Shown here one piece after another: positions 17,739 through 25,359 of a DNA stretch of 45,194 nt. Under the pieces are notes generated by a model, which was not told the origin of the DNA, made no database searches, and worked only from the letters and a program-made list of their open reading frames with translations. The stretch spans positions 1-45,194 of the forward strand of contig JAXHTV010000019.1 of the NCBI GenBank assembly GCA_034189865.1. The letters are read 5' to 3'. The DNA is from Pseudomonadota bacterium (GTDB lineage Bacteria; Pseudomonadota; Gammaproteobacteria; UBA5335). Both the position numbers and the translations under genes were made by a program. Position 1 is the stretch's first letter; the number at the start of each line of letters is the position of its first letter.

Positions 17739-18401
17739 CTACTCCAACGAACCTGTCACGACGTCCCGAATCGCAGTGACTACCCGGCGCCGTAACTCAG
17801 GCAACTGACCATGGAAAAAGTGGCTTGTCTGAGGAAACAATTCCACACGAGGCGGGCGCTCCAGCGATAGCGCCCAACGCAACACTTCGTGACTGGACAC
17901 CAGCTCATCGCTTTCCCCTTGTATAACAACCCACGGAAGCTTAGGGGCTGAGAATGCGTCGTTCTCGAAATAGCTGACCGGCGGCGCCACCGTCACCAGC
18001 GAAGCGATGCCAGTGCAACGAACAACCGCACGCAGCGCCACGATGGCGCCGAACGAGAAACCGGCCAAGTGCACTGTCACATCACCGTACTGCCGCCGGA
18101 CCCAATCGATAACAGCCAGACAATCTTCTACTTCCCCGACGCCTTGGTCATATTCACCCTCACTGTCACCCACCCCGCGGAAATTAAAACGCACGGCGGG
18201 CATACCGAGCTCGTTATATGCGCGAGCCAGGGTATACGCCACTTTGTTGTCCAGGGTGCCACCGAACTGCGGATGGGGATGACAAACGACAGCCACCTCG
18301 CCCCGCTCCGCTTTGGTTTCGGGCAGATCAATGCGCAGCTCGATGCGGCCAACCGGCCCGTCAATCAGGTGCGCGCCTCGCTTCCACTCCGGTTGGGTCA
18401 T
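17739..18401 (-). CDS. Alpha/beta hydrolase (serine hydrolase, YcjY/dienelactone-like)
   Basis: Cytoplasmic alpha/beta-fold hydrolase of 220 residues, ATG 18401. The conserved pattern is clear: HPHPQFGGTLDNKV (residues 41-54), FNFRGVGDSEG (oxyanion region), nucleophile elbow GFSFGA, the acid in GESDELVSS and the catalytic His in SHFFHG. This KIGP-type short hydrolase is common in proteobacteria and its substrate is unknown. It is followed by moaB six bases later. Confidence 0.87.
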   Translation of the reverse strand: MTQPEWKRGAHLIDGPVGRIELRIDLPETKAERGEVAVVCHPHPQFGGTLDNKVAYTLARAYNELGMPAVRFNFRGVGDSEGEYDQGVGEVEDCLAVIDWVRRQYGDVTVHLAGFSFGAIVALRAVVRCTGIASLVTVAPPVSYFENDAFSAPKLPWVVIQGESDELVSSHEVLRWALSLERPPRVELFPQTSHFFHGQLPELRRRVVTAIRDVVTGSLE

Positions 18402-18443
18402 GTCAATTTCTTGAAAGTATCGCTGCGAAAGGTCACGTGATTC

Positions 18444-20300
18444 CTATTCGGGCAAAGCGGGCTTCGGTGGCATGGAGCCGGGCTTGGCTGCCGGTTTGCT
18501 TGCATCTCCTTTGGCGGAGGTAAACGTCACGATGGTATCGCCGATTTTCGGCTGAATAGGCCTCTGAATGGAATTCATCGTCAGCGCCCCGTCTTCGGCG
18601 ATCCGAAGGACTTCAATGTCGTTCGTTGACCGCTTTTTTCGATAATCTTCGTAACTAAAAGTTTCCGTCAGACGGGTCTTTTGGAATTTCCAACCGGCTG
18701 AGTGACGGCGCCAAAGCTCTTCGTAGAGCGCCTCCTGACCAAAAGCCACTCGCCCTCGAACATCCTGGGCGATCCGCCGACGCTGACCTTTTTCGCCATC
18801 CCCCATGGGCAACTGGAAAACACGCTCCCATCCCAGGTCCGGCGCGAAGTTGCTGCACACCAACGCGTTGTATGCATCATTACTCGTAGCCGCCAATATC
18901 TGACCGATATCATGGAGCTCGATGGATTCTAGCGCCTGCTCGGAGAGTATCTCCGCGAAGTAAACCGGCACCCCGGCCAGTCTCGCTTGGCGCAGCCGAT
19001 GCCATGAATTGTCAACGATCAGGGTGCGGATACCCAAGTCTTTCAGCACCCGACCCAGCTCCGTCGTCCACGGCGAAGCGCCCACAATCAATACGCCATT
19101 GCGGGGACCGCTCGCACTCAACCCCAATCGGCGCGCTAACCATCCCAAACTTAATCCATGCAAGACCACGGTGGCGAAAATAACGGCAAAGATCACCGGC
19201 AGCAGCAACTCGCCGTCGGGATAACCTGCATCCACCAAATCTGGGCCAAACACCCCGGCGACGGCCGCAGCGACGATCCCGCGCGGACCGATCCAGCCGA
19301 CCAATAAACGATCCCGCCAATTCATGGCCGATCCGACGGTCGCCAACTGAACGGCCAGTGGCCGAACGACGAACAAGAGAACGACCACGAACAGCGCCGC
19401 ATGCCAATCCAAACGGTTCAAGATGCTCGGATCCAAATCAGCCGTAAGCAGAATAAACACCACCGAAACCAACAATACGGTGATGTATTCTTTGAATCGC
19501 CGCATTTCGTCGAAACTCGGCAGACCCAAGTTGGCAATCACCATCCCCATCACCGTCACGGTGAGCAAACCCGCCTCGGCTTGCACGGCGTTGGCCATCG
19601 CAAATCCGGCGAATACAAACGCCAAAACCGTCGGCGCTTTCAGGAATTCCGGCACCCACGCCCGCCTGAACGCTTGAACGAGCAAATAGGCACCACCGGC
19701 ACCCAAGGCCGCCGCAACCAGTAAAGCGGCACCCAAACTCTGGAATATATCGACCAATCCCTCGCCGCGGCTGGAATAGGCAAAGTACTGGAACACCAGT
19801 ACAGCCAGTAAGGCGCCGATGGGATCGTTAATAATCGCTTCCCACTTTAGATATGACGCCGTCCGGCGATTGAGCATCGCTTGGCGTAATAACGGCATGA
19901 TCACAGTCGGGCCAGTGACCACCAAAATCGCCCCCATGACCAGGGACACTGGCAATGAAATACCGCCGATCAAATGCGCAGCGAGTGTGGCGAATAGAAA
20001 GTTGAATGCGACCGCCGCGGTCACCAGGCGCTGCACGCCGGCAGCCGCCTCTTTCAGTTCGAAAGAGCGAAGATTCAATCCCCCTTCGAACAGGATGACG
20101 GCAACGCCCAAGCTAATGATGGTCCGCAAGCCCTCGCCAAAATCTTCCGAAGGATGAATCACACCGGCGACCGGACCCAGAAGTATCCCGGCGATGGAAA
20201 GCAAAATAATGGCCGGAAAGCGGAACCGCCAAGCGAGCCACTGACTTAACACGCCCGCGGCGACGACCAGTACAAACAGATATTGCCCGGAATGCTCCAT
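18444..20300 (-). CDS. CPA1-family Na+/H+ antiporter with C-terminal nucleotide-sensing domain
   Basis: Inner-membrane cation:proton antiporter, 618 residues, ATG 20300. About 12 hydrophobic helices fill residues 5-400, with signatures of NhaP/CPA1: GVAVILFEGGLNL, VTGPTVIMPLL, the Asn-Asp transport pair in EAIINDPIGALLA, and the later GPRGIVAAAVAG. Residues about 410-520 form a Rossmann-like RCK_N domain (GVLIVGASPWTTELGRVL). The tail after about 530 is TrkA-C-like (VLRIAEDGAL...GDTIVTF), ending in a Lys/Pro-rich stretch. The ion (Na+ or K+) cannot be told from sequence. Such antiporters often serve pH or salt homeostasis. Confidence 0.9.
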   Translation of the reverse strand: MEHSGQYLFVLVVAAGVLSQWLAWRFRFPAIILLSIAGILLGPVAGVIHPSEDFGEGLRTIISLGVAVILFEGGLNLRSFELKEAAAGVQRLVTAAVAFNFLFATLAAHLIGGISLPVSLVMGAILVVTGPTVIMPLLRQAMLNRRTASYLKWEAIINDPIGALLAVLVFQYFAYSSRGEGLVDIFQSLGAALLVAAALGAGGAYLLVQAFRRAWVPEFLKAPTVLAFVFAGFAMANAVQAEAGLLTVTVMGMVIANLGLPSFDEMRRFKEYITVLLVSVVFILLTADLDPSILNRLDWHAALFVVVLLFVVRPLAVQLATVGSAMNWRDRLLVGWIGPRGIVAAAVAGVFGPDLVDAGYPDGELLLPVIFAVIFATVVLHGLSLGWLARRLGLSASGPRNGVLIVGASPWTTELGRVLKDLGIRTLIVDNSWHRLRQARLAGVPVYFAEILSEQALESIELHDIGQILAATSNDAYNALVCSNFAPDLGWERVFQLPMGDGEKGQRRRIAQDVRGRVAFGQEALYEELWRRHSAGWKFQKTRLTETFSYEDYRKKRSTNDIEVLRIAEDGALTMNSIQRPIQPKIGDTIVTFTSAKGDASKPAAKPGSMPPKPALPE

Positions 20301-20383
20301 AAAGCCTCAAGTTAGGGAAGCGGCATTCAATTGCCCGGAGAAAAATAGCTCGAGCGTGCCAAGTGGATCAGAGAGTTAACTCG

Positions 20384-21271
20384 TCAGCTGAGGAAAGTCA
20401 TGGTACCGAACCCCGCGAGCTGCAGGCTTTGCTCTCCATAGACCAGCGTGCGATTGTAGACGACACCACCGGTACGGTTAAGGCTCTGCCCCAGCACCAA
20501 TAGGTTTTCGTCACGCACCGACCTGCACCGAGTGTACTTCAATGCCACGGTCGAGGCACGGGTAATTCGTTGCCCCAAACCGAAGGAGGCAAACACCCCG
20601 ACATTATCCGTGGCAAGCAACTGAATACCTGCCGAAAAACCGCCGACCCCATCATGAAGACGAGAATCATTCTCAACTTGCAATAGGCATTGCCCGGGCG
20701 CCAACGCGCGGAGCGACAAACCGGGAACACGTTTGGCCATGTTCTGATTCATCATCTTACCGATGTTGCTGAGCTCCATGGGGCCAGACCATAAGTTCTC
20801 GGGGGTTTCGCTCTGGCGGAGAAACTCAGCCTCGCCCTGGCCCGCGGGGAAACCGAACACCCAGTGACCCTTAGCCACCAATTGCCCGGCCTGATCGATC
20901 ACTTGCGAGCTGGCGAATACAAACTGACGTCCGAGGCGCACAACCTCCGCAGTCGCGCTTAAATCCGTATTACGCGCCGCACGAATATAGTTGATGTCGA
21001 CATCCACCGCCGTCAGATCCTCGATCGACACGGACTCGTCCAACTGCCGCGCAACAACGACCCAAGCCGCATCATGCAATAAAGTGGCGATGACACCCCC
21101 GTGAACGACACCGCCATCGGAGTTGAGGAGCCGGTCATCGTAGCTCACATGCAACGTTGATTGATCAGCGCTGGCTTGCCACTCAATGCCTAAATAACGG
21201 GCCCAGTCGTTGTTGGCGTAGATGCCTTGCACTGCTGAGGCGCGATCGCCGGCGCGTTGCTTCATATTCAT
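20384..21271 (-). CDS. Double-hotdog thioesterase-like protein (PaaI type)
   Basis: Two tandem hotdog domains, about 295 residues. The first (about 15-140) has VVHGGVIATLLHDAA, the HGG active-site pattern of PaaI-type acyl-CoA thioesterases. The second (about 155-295) has LHDGVGGFSAGIQLLATDNVG with HDG in the matching place. AAGGA is seven bases before ATG 21271, so I prefer that over ATG 21277, which lies too close. No near relative of known substrate is recognised. It stands alone between the antiporter gene and pagL. Confidence 0.8.
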   Translation of the reverse strand: MNMKQRAGDRASAVQGIYANNDWARYLGIEWQASADQSTLHVSYDDRLLNSDGGVVHGGVIATLLHDAAWVVVARQLDESVSIEDLTAVDVDINYIRAARNTDLSATAEVVRLGRQFVFASSQVIDQAGQLVAKGHWVFGFPAGQGEAEFLRQSETPENLWSGPMELSNIGKMMNQNMAKRVPGLSLRALAPGQCLLQVENDSRLHDGVGGFSAGIQLLATDNVGVFASFGLGQRITRASTVALKYTRCRSVRDENLLVLGQSLNRTGGVVYNRTLVYGEQSLQLAGFGTMTFLS

Positions 21272-21396
21272 ATCCATATCCTTAGGTCATCTTCGACGAA
21301 CGGTCGCGGCGATCGAGACCATCGTCCTGATAGTCCGCTATCAATCGGTGCGAGCAGATCCGGCTAAAACTATCACAATTGAACGCCATCGCGCTG

Positions 21397-22095
21397 TCAC
21401 TCACCGCTAAAACGAAAATAGAACAAATGAAAATTTGCCCCCTCGTTCGGCGGCTGCAATCCGCCGTTAGACAGATGCTGAAATCGGAATCCAGCCTCCC
21501 AGCGTCCATCCTTAGGGAATCTGTACCCCAATCCGATGTGATCTCCGAATTGAAATGCGCTACCCAAGTCTTCGCCGTCGTATCGCGTGTGACTTAGCAG
21601 GTGAAAACCAATGCCGGCCTGCAAGCGGAAACGCCCCCAGAACGCGTCACCGTCATGGACGGCCAACCGAAATACCGGCGTCAGACCAACCTCCCATAAA
21701 TCTTCTCCGCCTTGCACGTCGAACCAACGCGCCACATCGCCCCAGATTTCCATCTCGATATGCATCCCGTGACCCAAACTCAACCGATGGAACGCTGGCA
21801 CAGGAATAAGATTCAATCGTAGTATTCGCCCACTATCCGGTGTCAACCCGACTTCCAAGTCCATATCCATGGCGATGACCGGTTGACTAAAAAGACTCAA
21901 GAGCGATCCCGACAGAACAAAAAATCGAATACCATGACCAACGCTATTGCGTTTCCCGGAACTGCGGCGGCATTCTGCGTTAACCGTAGGGGCGCCAAAC
22001 AGGAAAGCCGGCGTAATCCACCAACGGGCGAAAAAGCGCCCGTCAATCCAACGCCGAGTGGCGGTTTCCGATTTTTTTCTCTTATATTGAAACAT
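21397..22095 (-). CDS. pagL: PagL-like lipid A 3-O-deacylase
   Basis: Outer-membrane beta-barrel that trims an acyl chain from lipid A, lowering endotoxicity and altering permeability. About 232 residues from ATG 22095 (AGGGA seven bases upstream). The final part, RFQHLSNGGLQPPNEG, carries the PagL catalytic His-x-Ser pair; the position of the acid residue is less clear. Strands alternate from about 85 to the C-terminal GE. The N-terminus is unusually long: a true signal sequence seems to end near SQPVIA (about residue 80), preceded by a basic, Arg/Trp-rich leader. A start inside that leader would need a CTG. Divergent from sohB. Confidence 0.82.
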   Translation of the reverse strand: MFQYKRKKSETATRRWIDGRFFARWWITPAFLFGAPTVNAECRRSSGKRNSVGHGIRFFVLSGSLLSLFSQPVIAMDMDLEVGLTPDSGRILRLNLIPVPAFHRLSLGHGMHIEMEIWGDVARWFDVQGGEDLWEVGLTPVFRLAVHDGDAFWGRFRLQAGIGFHLLSHTRYDGEDLGSAFQFGDHIGLGYRFPKDGRWEAGFRFQHLSNGGLQPPNEGANFHLFYFRFSGE

Positions 22096-22138
22096 TCCGA
22101 AATCCCTGAATAACTCTAACTGGCCCGGGGGGCACATT

Positions 22139-23197
22139 TTGCTTCTAGAAATCTCGACCGAGTACGGCCTTTTCTTGGCAAAAACTGCGACCATCGTAGT
22201 TTTCGCATTGGTGATCGTAGGTGCCGTAGCGATATCGTTTCGACGAGGGCGCATTCAAACCCATGAACATATGGAAATCCGCAAACTCAATGATCGTTAC
22301 GACGCCATGACGAAAGCCATGGAAAGTCGGATACTAGAAAAGCCTGTTCTACGAAAAGTTTTGAAGCAACGAAAAAAAAGCCGCAAGGAACAGGATAAGA
22401 AAATCCGCCGCATTCCCCCAAATTCGGAGCATGGCCGAAAACGCATTTTCGTGTTGGAGTTCATGGGCGACGTCAGGGCATCAGCCATCGACCATCTGCG
22501 AGAAGAAATCTCAGCAGTTTTACTCGTCGGCCGCAAACAGGATGAAGTTGTCCTTCGTTTACATAGTAGCGGCGGTTTTGTCCACTCCTACGGCTTGGCT
22601 GCATCACAACTTCAGCGGATCCGCGATGCCGGCATGACCCTCACCATTTCGGTGGACGAAGTCGCGGCCAGCGGCGGCTACCTGATGGCATGTGTCGGCC
22701 ATCGGATCATCGCGGCGCCGTTTGCGATTATCGGGTCCATCGGCGTCATCGGCCAACTACCCAACTTACACCGGTTTCTAAAAAGGCACGACGTCGACTT
22801 CGAGATCCACACGGCGGGTGAATACAAGCGAACCCTGACGGTTTTCGGCGAAAACACCGACAAAGGTCGGGAAAAATTTCGCCAGGAACTGGAACAGACG
22901 CATGGCTTGTTCAAATCGTTCATCCGCGAGCATCGCCCCAGAACCAATGTGGACACGGTGGCAACCGGTGAATATTGGCACGGCTACCAAGCACTGGAGT
23001 TAAAACTCGTCGATGAACTCCGAACCAGCGATGACTACCTAATGACAATGAGCCAATCGGCCGATATGTATTCGGTACGGTACCGACGAAGGCATCCGAT
23101 GGCGCAGCGATTCGCCCACGCGGCAGACGCTACCGTCGGACGCCTGTTGTCGCGGGCGCAAAACGAAGAACAACAATCTCGCTTTTATAAACACTGA
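22139..23197 (+). CDS. sohB: SohB, inner-membrane serine protease (signal peptide peptidase A-like)
   Basis: Membrane-anchored S49 protease, 352 residues, near the E. coli SohB length. TTG start at 22139 fits the SohB N-terminus (STEYGLFLAKTATIVVF) and one transmembrane helix about residues 15-33. Catalytic dyad: Ser178 in DEVAASGGYLM and Lys230 in AGEYKRTL. The SSGGFVHSYG loop and IIGSIGVIGQLPN stretch are family signatures. Located divergently from pagL, with only 43 bases between starts. Role in degrading periplasmic or membrane peptides is known only in outline. Confidence 0.93.
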   Translation: MLLEISTEYGLFLAKTATIVVFALVIVGAVAISFRRGRIQTHEHMEIRKLNDRYDAMTKAMESRILEKPVLRKVLKQRKKSRKEQDKKIRRIPPNSEHGRKRIFVLEFMGDVRASAIDHLREEISAVLLVGRKQDEVVLRLHSSGGFVHSYGLAASQLQRIRDAGMTLTISVDEVAASGGYLMACVGHRIIAAPFAIIGSIGVIGQLPNLHRFLKRHDVDFEIHTAGEYKRTLTVFGENTDKGREKFRQELEQTHGLFKSFIREHRPRTNVDTVATGEYWHGYQALELKLVDELRTSDDYLMTMSQSADMYSVRYRRRHPMAQRFAHAADATVGRLLSRAQNEEQQSRFYKH

Positions 23198-23256
23198 TTG
23201 CACCATCCCGCCGGGAGCATTTCCGGAGATAGAGAGGGCGGAGGCAATCACCAGGG

Positions 23257-24432
23257 TTGCCGCCGGTGAAAGAGGTCTATTCGGGGCAGGGCAATGGGGG
23301 CCCCGCCCAACAATCAAAAAACGACGCAAAGCAAGTCAGGGCAAGTTATCACGGATGGCGCAAGCGTCTGTGTATTCGCAGACTGCGCCCCGTCCTGTGG
23401 ACTATCCTGCTCGGCTCGCCAGTCATCGCAGGGCTACTGCCCACAGCCACCGCATCGACGCGAGTCGAAGTAGTCCTCATGCTGGGACTTGTTGACCTAG
23501 CGGTCATCGGGTGCTTGCTGCTCAGTCGTAGCCCTTCCGGGCGGATTAATCCAGATCTGCTGGTATTGCTCACGATACTGGCCGTGAACATTCCCATCGC
23601 ACACGGGACAACGTACATCGGAGGATTCAACAATCCGTTTGTATTTGCCCTAAGCTACATGTTTATCACGGGAATCATCATTCCGGCCCACCCGTTGGCG
23701 CTCGTTCTCGCCCACGCTATTTCGATCGGCTACCTGTTTTTCGCCAATTGGATCGACTCGGCTCCGGCAGCCTGGGATCAGGAGAAACTTCAGGTTGGCT
23801 TATTACTGCTACTGATCGCCACCGTATGCAACACCGCATCATTTTTCGTGCGCCGACTTCAATTTGCGGAATTTGAAGCCCGGGGCGAACTCAAACAACT
23901 AGCCAATCGATTTCGTGTGCTCGCCAACGTGGACAGCCTCACGCAAGTCGCAAACCGCCGCGCCTTCGACCAAGCGCTCGATCGAGAGTGGCGACGAATG
24001 CAGCGAGCGCACCGGCCCATGACGCTCATTCTGGCCGATATCGACGAGTTCAAACATTTCAACGACAACTATGGTCATCTGGCCGGTGATGTTTGCTTAC
24101 AAACAATCGCTCAAACGTTGCGCGCCCATGTTCGACGCCCGGGAGACGTAGTAGCCCGATATGGCGGCGAGGAATTCGCCATTGTGCTCCCCACCGTGAA
24201 CGCCGAACAGGGCAGAGAGCTGGCGGAAAAGCTTCGCCGTGCCGTGTACAACTTGAAGATCCCCCACGAAGGCAGCCGGGTCGGACCCTACGTTACCCTA
24301 AGCCTCGGCACCGCGACCCTCATCCCATCCACAGAATTCGGCCCTGGCGAGCTCATTCGGCGTGCAGACCTCGTACTCTACCGAGCGAAAGACAGCGGCC
24401 GCAATCGAAGTTATGTTTATTCCGGTGGCTAA
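23257..24432 (+). CDS. Membrane diguanylate cyclase (GGEEF)
   Basis: Makes c-di-GMP from two GTP. Up to 391 residues; start uncertain between TTG 23257 and GTG 23266 (AGGG nine bases before the latter). About six hydrophobic helices between residues 46 and 195 form an uncharacterised MASE-like sensor. A short coiled coil (200-222) leads into the GGDEF domain (about 225-388) with VDSLTQVANRRAF, DIDEFKHFND, the active motif GGEEF at 303-307 and a product-inhibition I-site R-P-G-D at 294-297, five residues before it. All catalytic positions look intact. The next coding gene is another diguanylate cyclase. Confidence 0.92.
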   Translation: MPPVKEVYSGQGNGGPAQQSKNDAKQVRASYHGWRKRLCIRRLRPVLWTILLGSPVIAGLLPTATASTRVEVVLMLGLVDLAVIGCLLLSRSPSGRINPDLLVLLTILAVNIPIAHGTTYIGGFNNPFVFALSYMFITGIIIPAHPLALVLAHAISIGYLFFANWIDSAPAAWDQEKLQVGLLLLLIATVCNTASFFVRRLQFAEFEARGELKQLANRFRVLANVDSLTQVANRRAFDQALDREWRRMQRAHRPMTLILADIDEFKHFNDNYGHLAGDVCLQTIAQTLRAHVRRPGDVVARYGGEEFAIVLPTVNAEQGRELAEKLRRAVYNLKIPHEGSRVGPYVTLSLGTATLIPSTEFGPGELIRRADLVLYRAKDSGRNRSYVYSGG

Positions 24433-24720
24433 TGGCACCCAACGCTGGCCGGGCAGCTGCGGAAACTCCCATTCAACTCGGCGGACAATCATTGGTATTT
24501 TCAAGGAACAATCACACAAGCCCCTAACGTCGACTAGATAAAATCCGGACGCCAGTGGCGCGCCGCCGCAAACAACTCACAAAACATTCTTTTATTATCA
24601 ATAATTTATTCCGACCCGCCGACTTGCCACGCAATCCCAAACGCGGCGTCATTCGCTCACGAAGCAGGAAGGCCACCCCAATCCAATGATTAATAAAAGC
24701 TATACTAGGACAAAAGGGGA

Positions 24721-24749
24721 TTGACAACAAAACCGTCTCCACCTAATCT
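24721..24749 (+). promoter_or_regulatory. Strong sigma-70 promoter of an orphan transcript
   Basis: Perfect -35 TTGACA at 24721-24726, spacer of exactly 17 bases, -10 TAATCT at 24744-24749. Transcription would start near 24756. No coding gene follows for about 600 bases, and the first structure downstream is a set of hairpins ending in a terminator. Confidence 0.8.
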
Positions 24750-24845
24750 ACGCTCCATCAGCTACCGCGACGGCTTCAAACATAAGCATGGCGCGACAGC
24801 AGACAAAGTTTCTGGCAATCGATGTGAAAACATCGGCCGTACAGC

Positions 24846-24888
24846 GTCTCCTCCTGAAAGGACCCCCTCGTCCTTTCACGCACTTTGC
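24846..24888 (+). repeat. Repeat unit 1 of a structured motif
   Basis: Order: GTCTCCTCC, two bases, AAAGGAC, a six-base loop (CCCCTC), then CGTCCTTTCACGCACTTTGC (overlapping the loop by one C-G step). The inner parts pair as an eight-base stem. Unit 2 repeats the left 9 bases and the right 20 bases with only the loop and two flanking bases changed, so sequence and stem are both kept. Confidence 0.8.
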
Positions 24889-24914
24889 CCCCTGTCCTCC
24901 AGGGGGTTTTTTTT
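24888..24914 (+). terminator. Intrinsic terminator of the candidate sRNA
   Basis: Perfect seven-base stem CCCCCTG/CAGGGGG with a five-base loop, followed by eight T (24907-24914). On the other strand it is preceded by A-run but followed by no T-run, so it works for plus-strand transcripts. Confidence 0.9.
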
Positions 24915-24931
24915 GCCTTGCGTTTTTGCGC

Positions 24932-24972
24932 AAAAAAAAAGCTTGGGCATTAACCCAAGCTTTTTAATTTTT
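24932..24972. terminator. Bidirectional intrinsic terminator
   Basis: Nine A, stem AGCTTGGG/CCCAAGCT (24940-24947 and 24954-24961) with a six-base loop, then five T, AA and six T. The A and T flanks make it able to stop both strands. It separates the two repeat units. Confidence 0.88.
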
Positions 24973-25018
24973 GTCTCCTCCCAAAAGGACAGACCAGCCG
25001 TCCTTTCACGCACTTTGC
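24973..25018 (+). repeat. Repeat unit 2 of the structured motif
   Basis: Copy of unit 1: GTCTCCTCC, then AAAGGAC (24984-24990), a nine-base loop, GTCCTTT (25000-25006) and the same CACGCACTTTGC tail. It begins directly after the bidirectional terminator. I see no promoter just before it, and no U-tract terminator follows; a CACCC/GGGTG hairpin at about 25035-25050 has no T-run. The rest, to 25359, holds nothing I recognise beyond the ribosome site of the next gene. Confidence 0.75.
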
Positions 25019-25359
25019 ACCTAATCCTGCCCGAACACCCTTTGTGGGTGATTGAGGAACGCGAGGCCAAACCATCGCGCCTTCTTGTTCTGGGAACTTA
25101 CATTAGCGCAGCCAATCTCAGAAGTAAACCATGTATTAACATTTCGAAACGAACTATTAATATGGCAAATCGTTAGACAAACGAGCCACCCAGATCTTTA
25201 ATGAAAGTGTCAAAAAACGTAACCGGGAAGGTCGACGCTTCGCCCGGGCACGTAATAGAGCCGCACCAAAACCATAATATTGACACGACACCGACGAAAA
25301 GCAGTCCCGGCAGAAGGGGGTAAAACACGGTGGAAGCGTCATGATAAAAGGGTGACCAG

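Larger units (their letters stand above)
24756..24914 (+). ncRNA. Candidate small RNA (about 160 nt) between two GGDEF genes
   Basis: Predicted from parts that fit: promoter 24721-24749; stem-loop CGATGT-GAAA-ACATCG at 24820-24835 with a GAAA tetraloop; single-stranded GTCTCCTCC at 24846-24854; stem GAAAGGAC/GTCCTTTC at 24856-24877; single-stranded ACGCACTTTG; terminator stem CCCCCTG/CAGGGGG at 24888-24906 followed by eight T. The CTCCTCC stretch is complementary to GGAGGAG-type ribosome sites, suggesting a base-pairing regulator. A near copy of the central module lies 127 bases downstream. No known RNA family is recognised. Alternative: a tandem leader of the downstream cyclase. Confidence 0.7.
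24433..25359. other. Non-coding interval between two diguanylate cyclase genes
   Basis: About 930 bases with no convincing protein gene. 24433-24720 is unremarkable apart from an AT-rich end before the promoter. 24721-25018 holds the promoter, hairpins, repeats and terminators described separately. 25019-25359 is AT-richer, with a TTGACA at 25280-25285 that has no good -10 partner, and the AAGGGTG ribosome site of the next gene. Open frames here read through terminators and have no family resemblance. Confidence 0.7.

Noticed and set aside
24524-24742. 72-codon minus-strand frame with C-terminal LRRRATGVRILSSRR
   Set aside because: Composition typical of chance frames; overlaps the sRNA promoter; no homology seen.
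24868-25020. TCACGCAC resemblance to the GEMM c-di-GMP riboswitch
   Set aside because: Only a short match; the conserved AGGGCAAACC and GGGACGCAAAGCC parts of GEMM-I are absent, and the stems differ.
24721-25176. 151-codon plus-strand frame across the sRNA region
   Set aside because: It starts on the -35 hexamer, reads through two intrinsic terminators and the repeat stems, and has no protein-like pattern or family resemblance.
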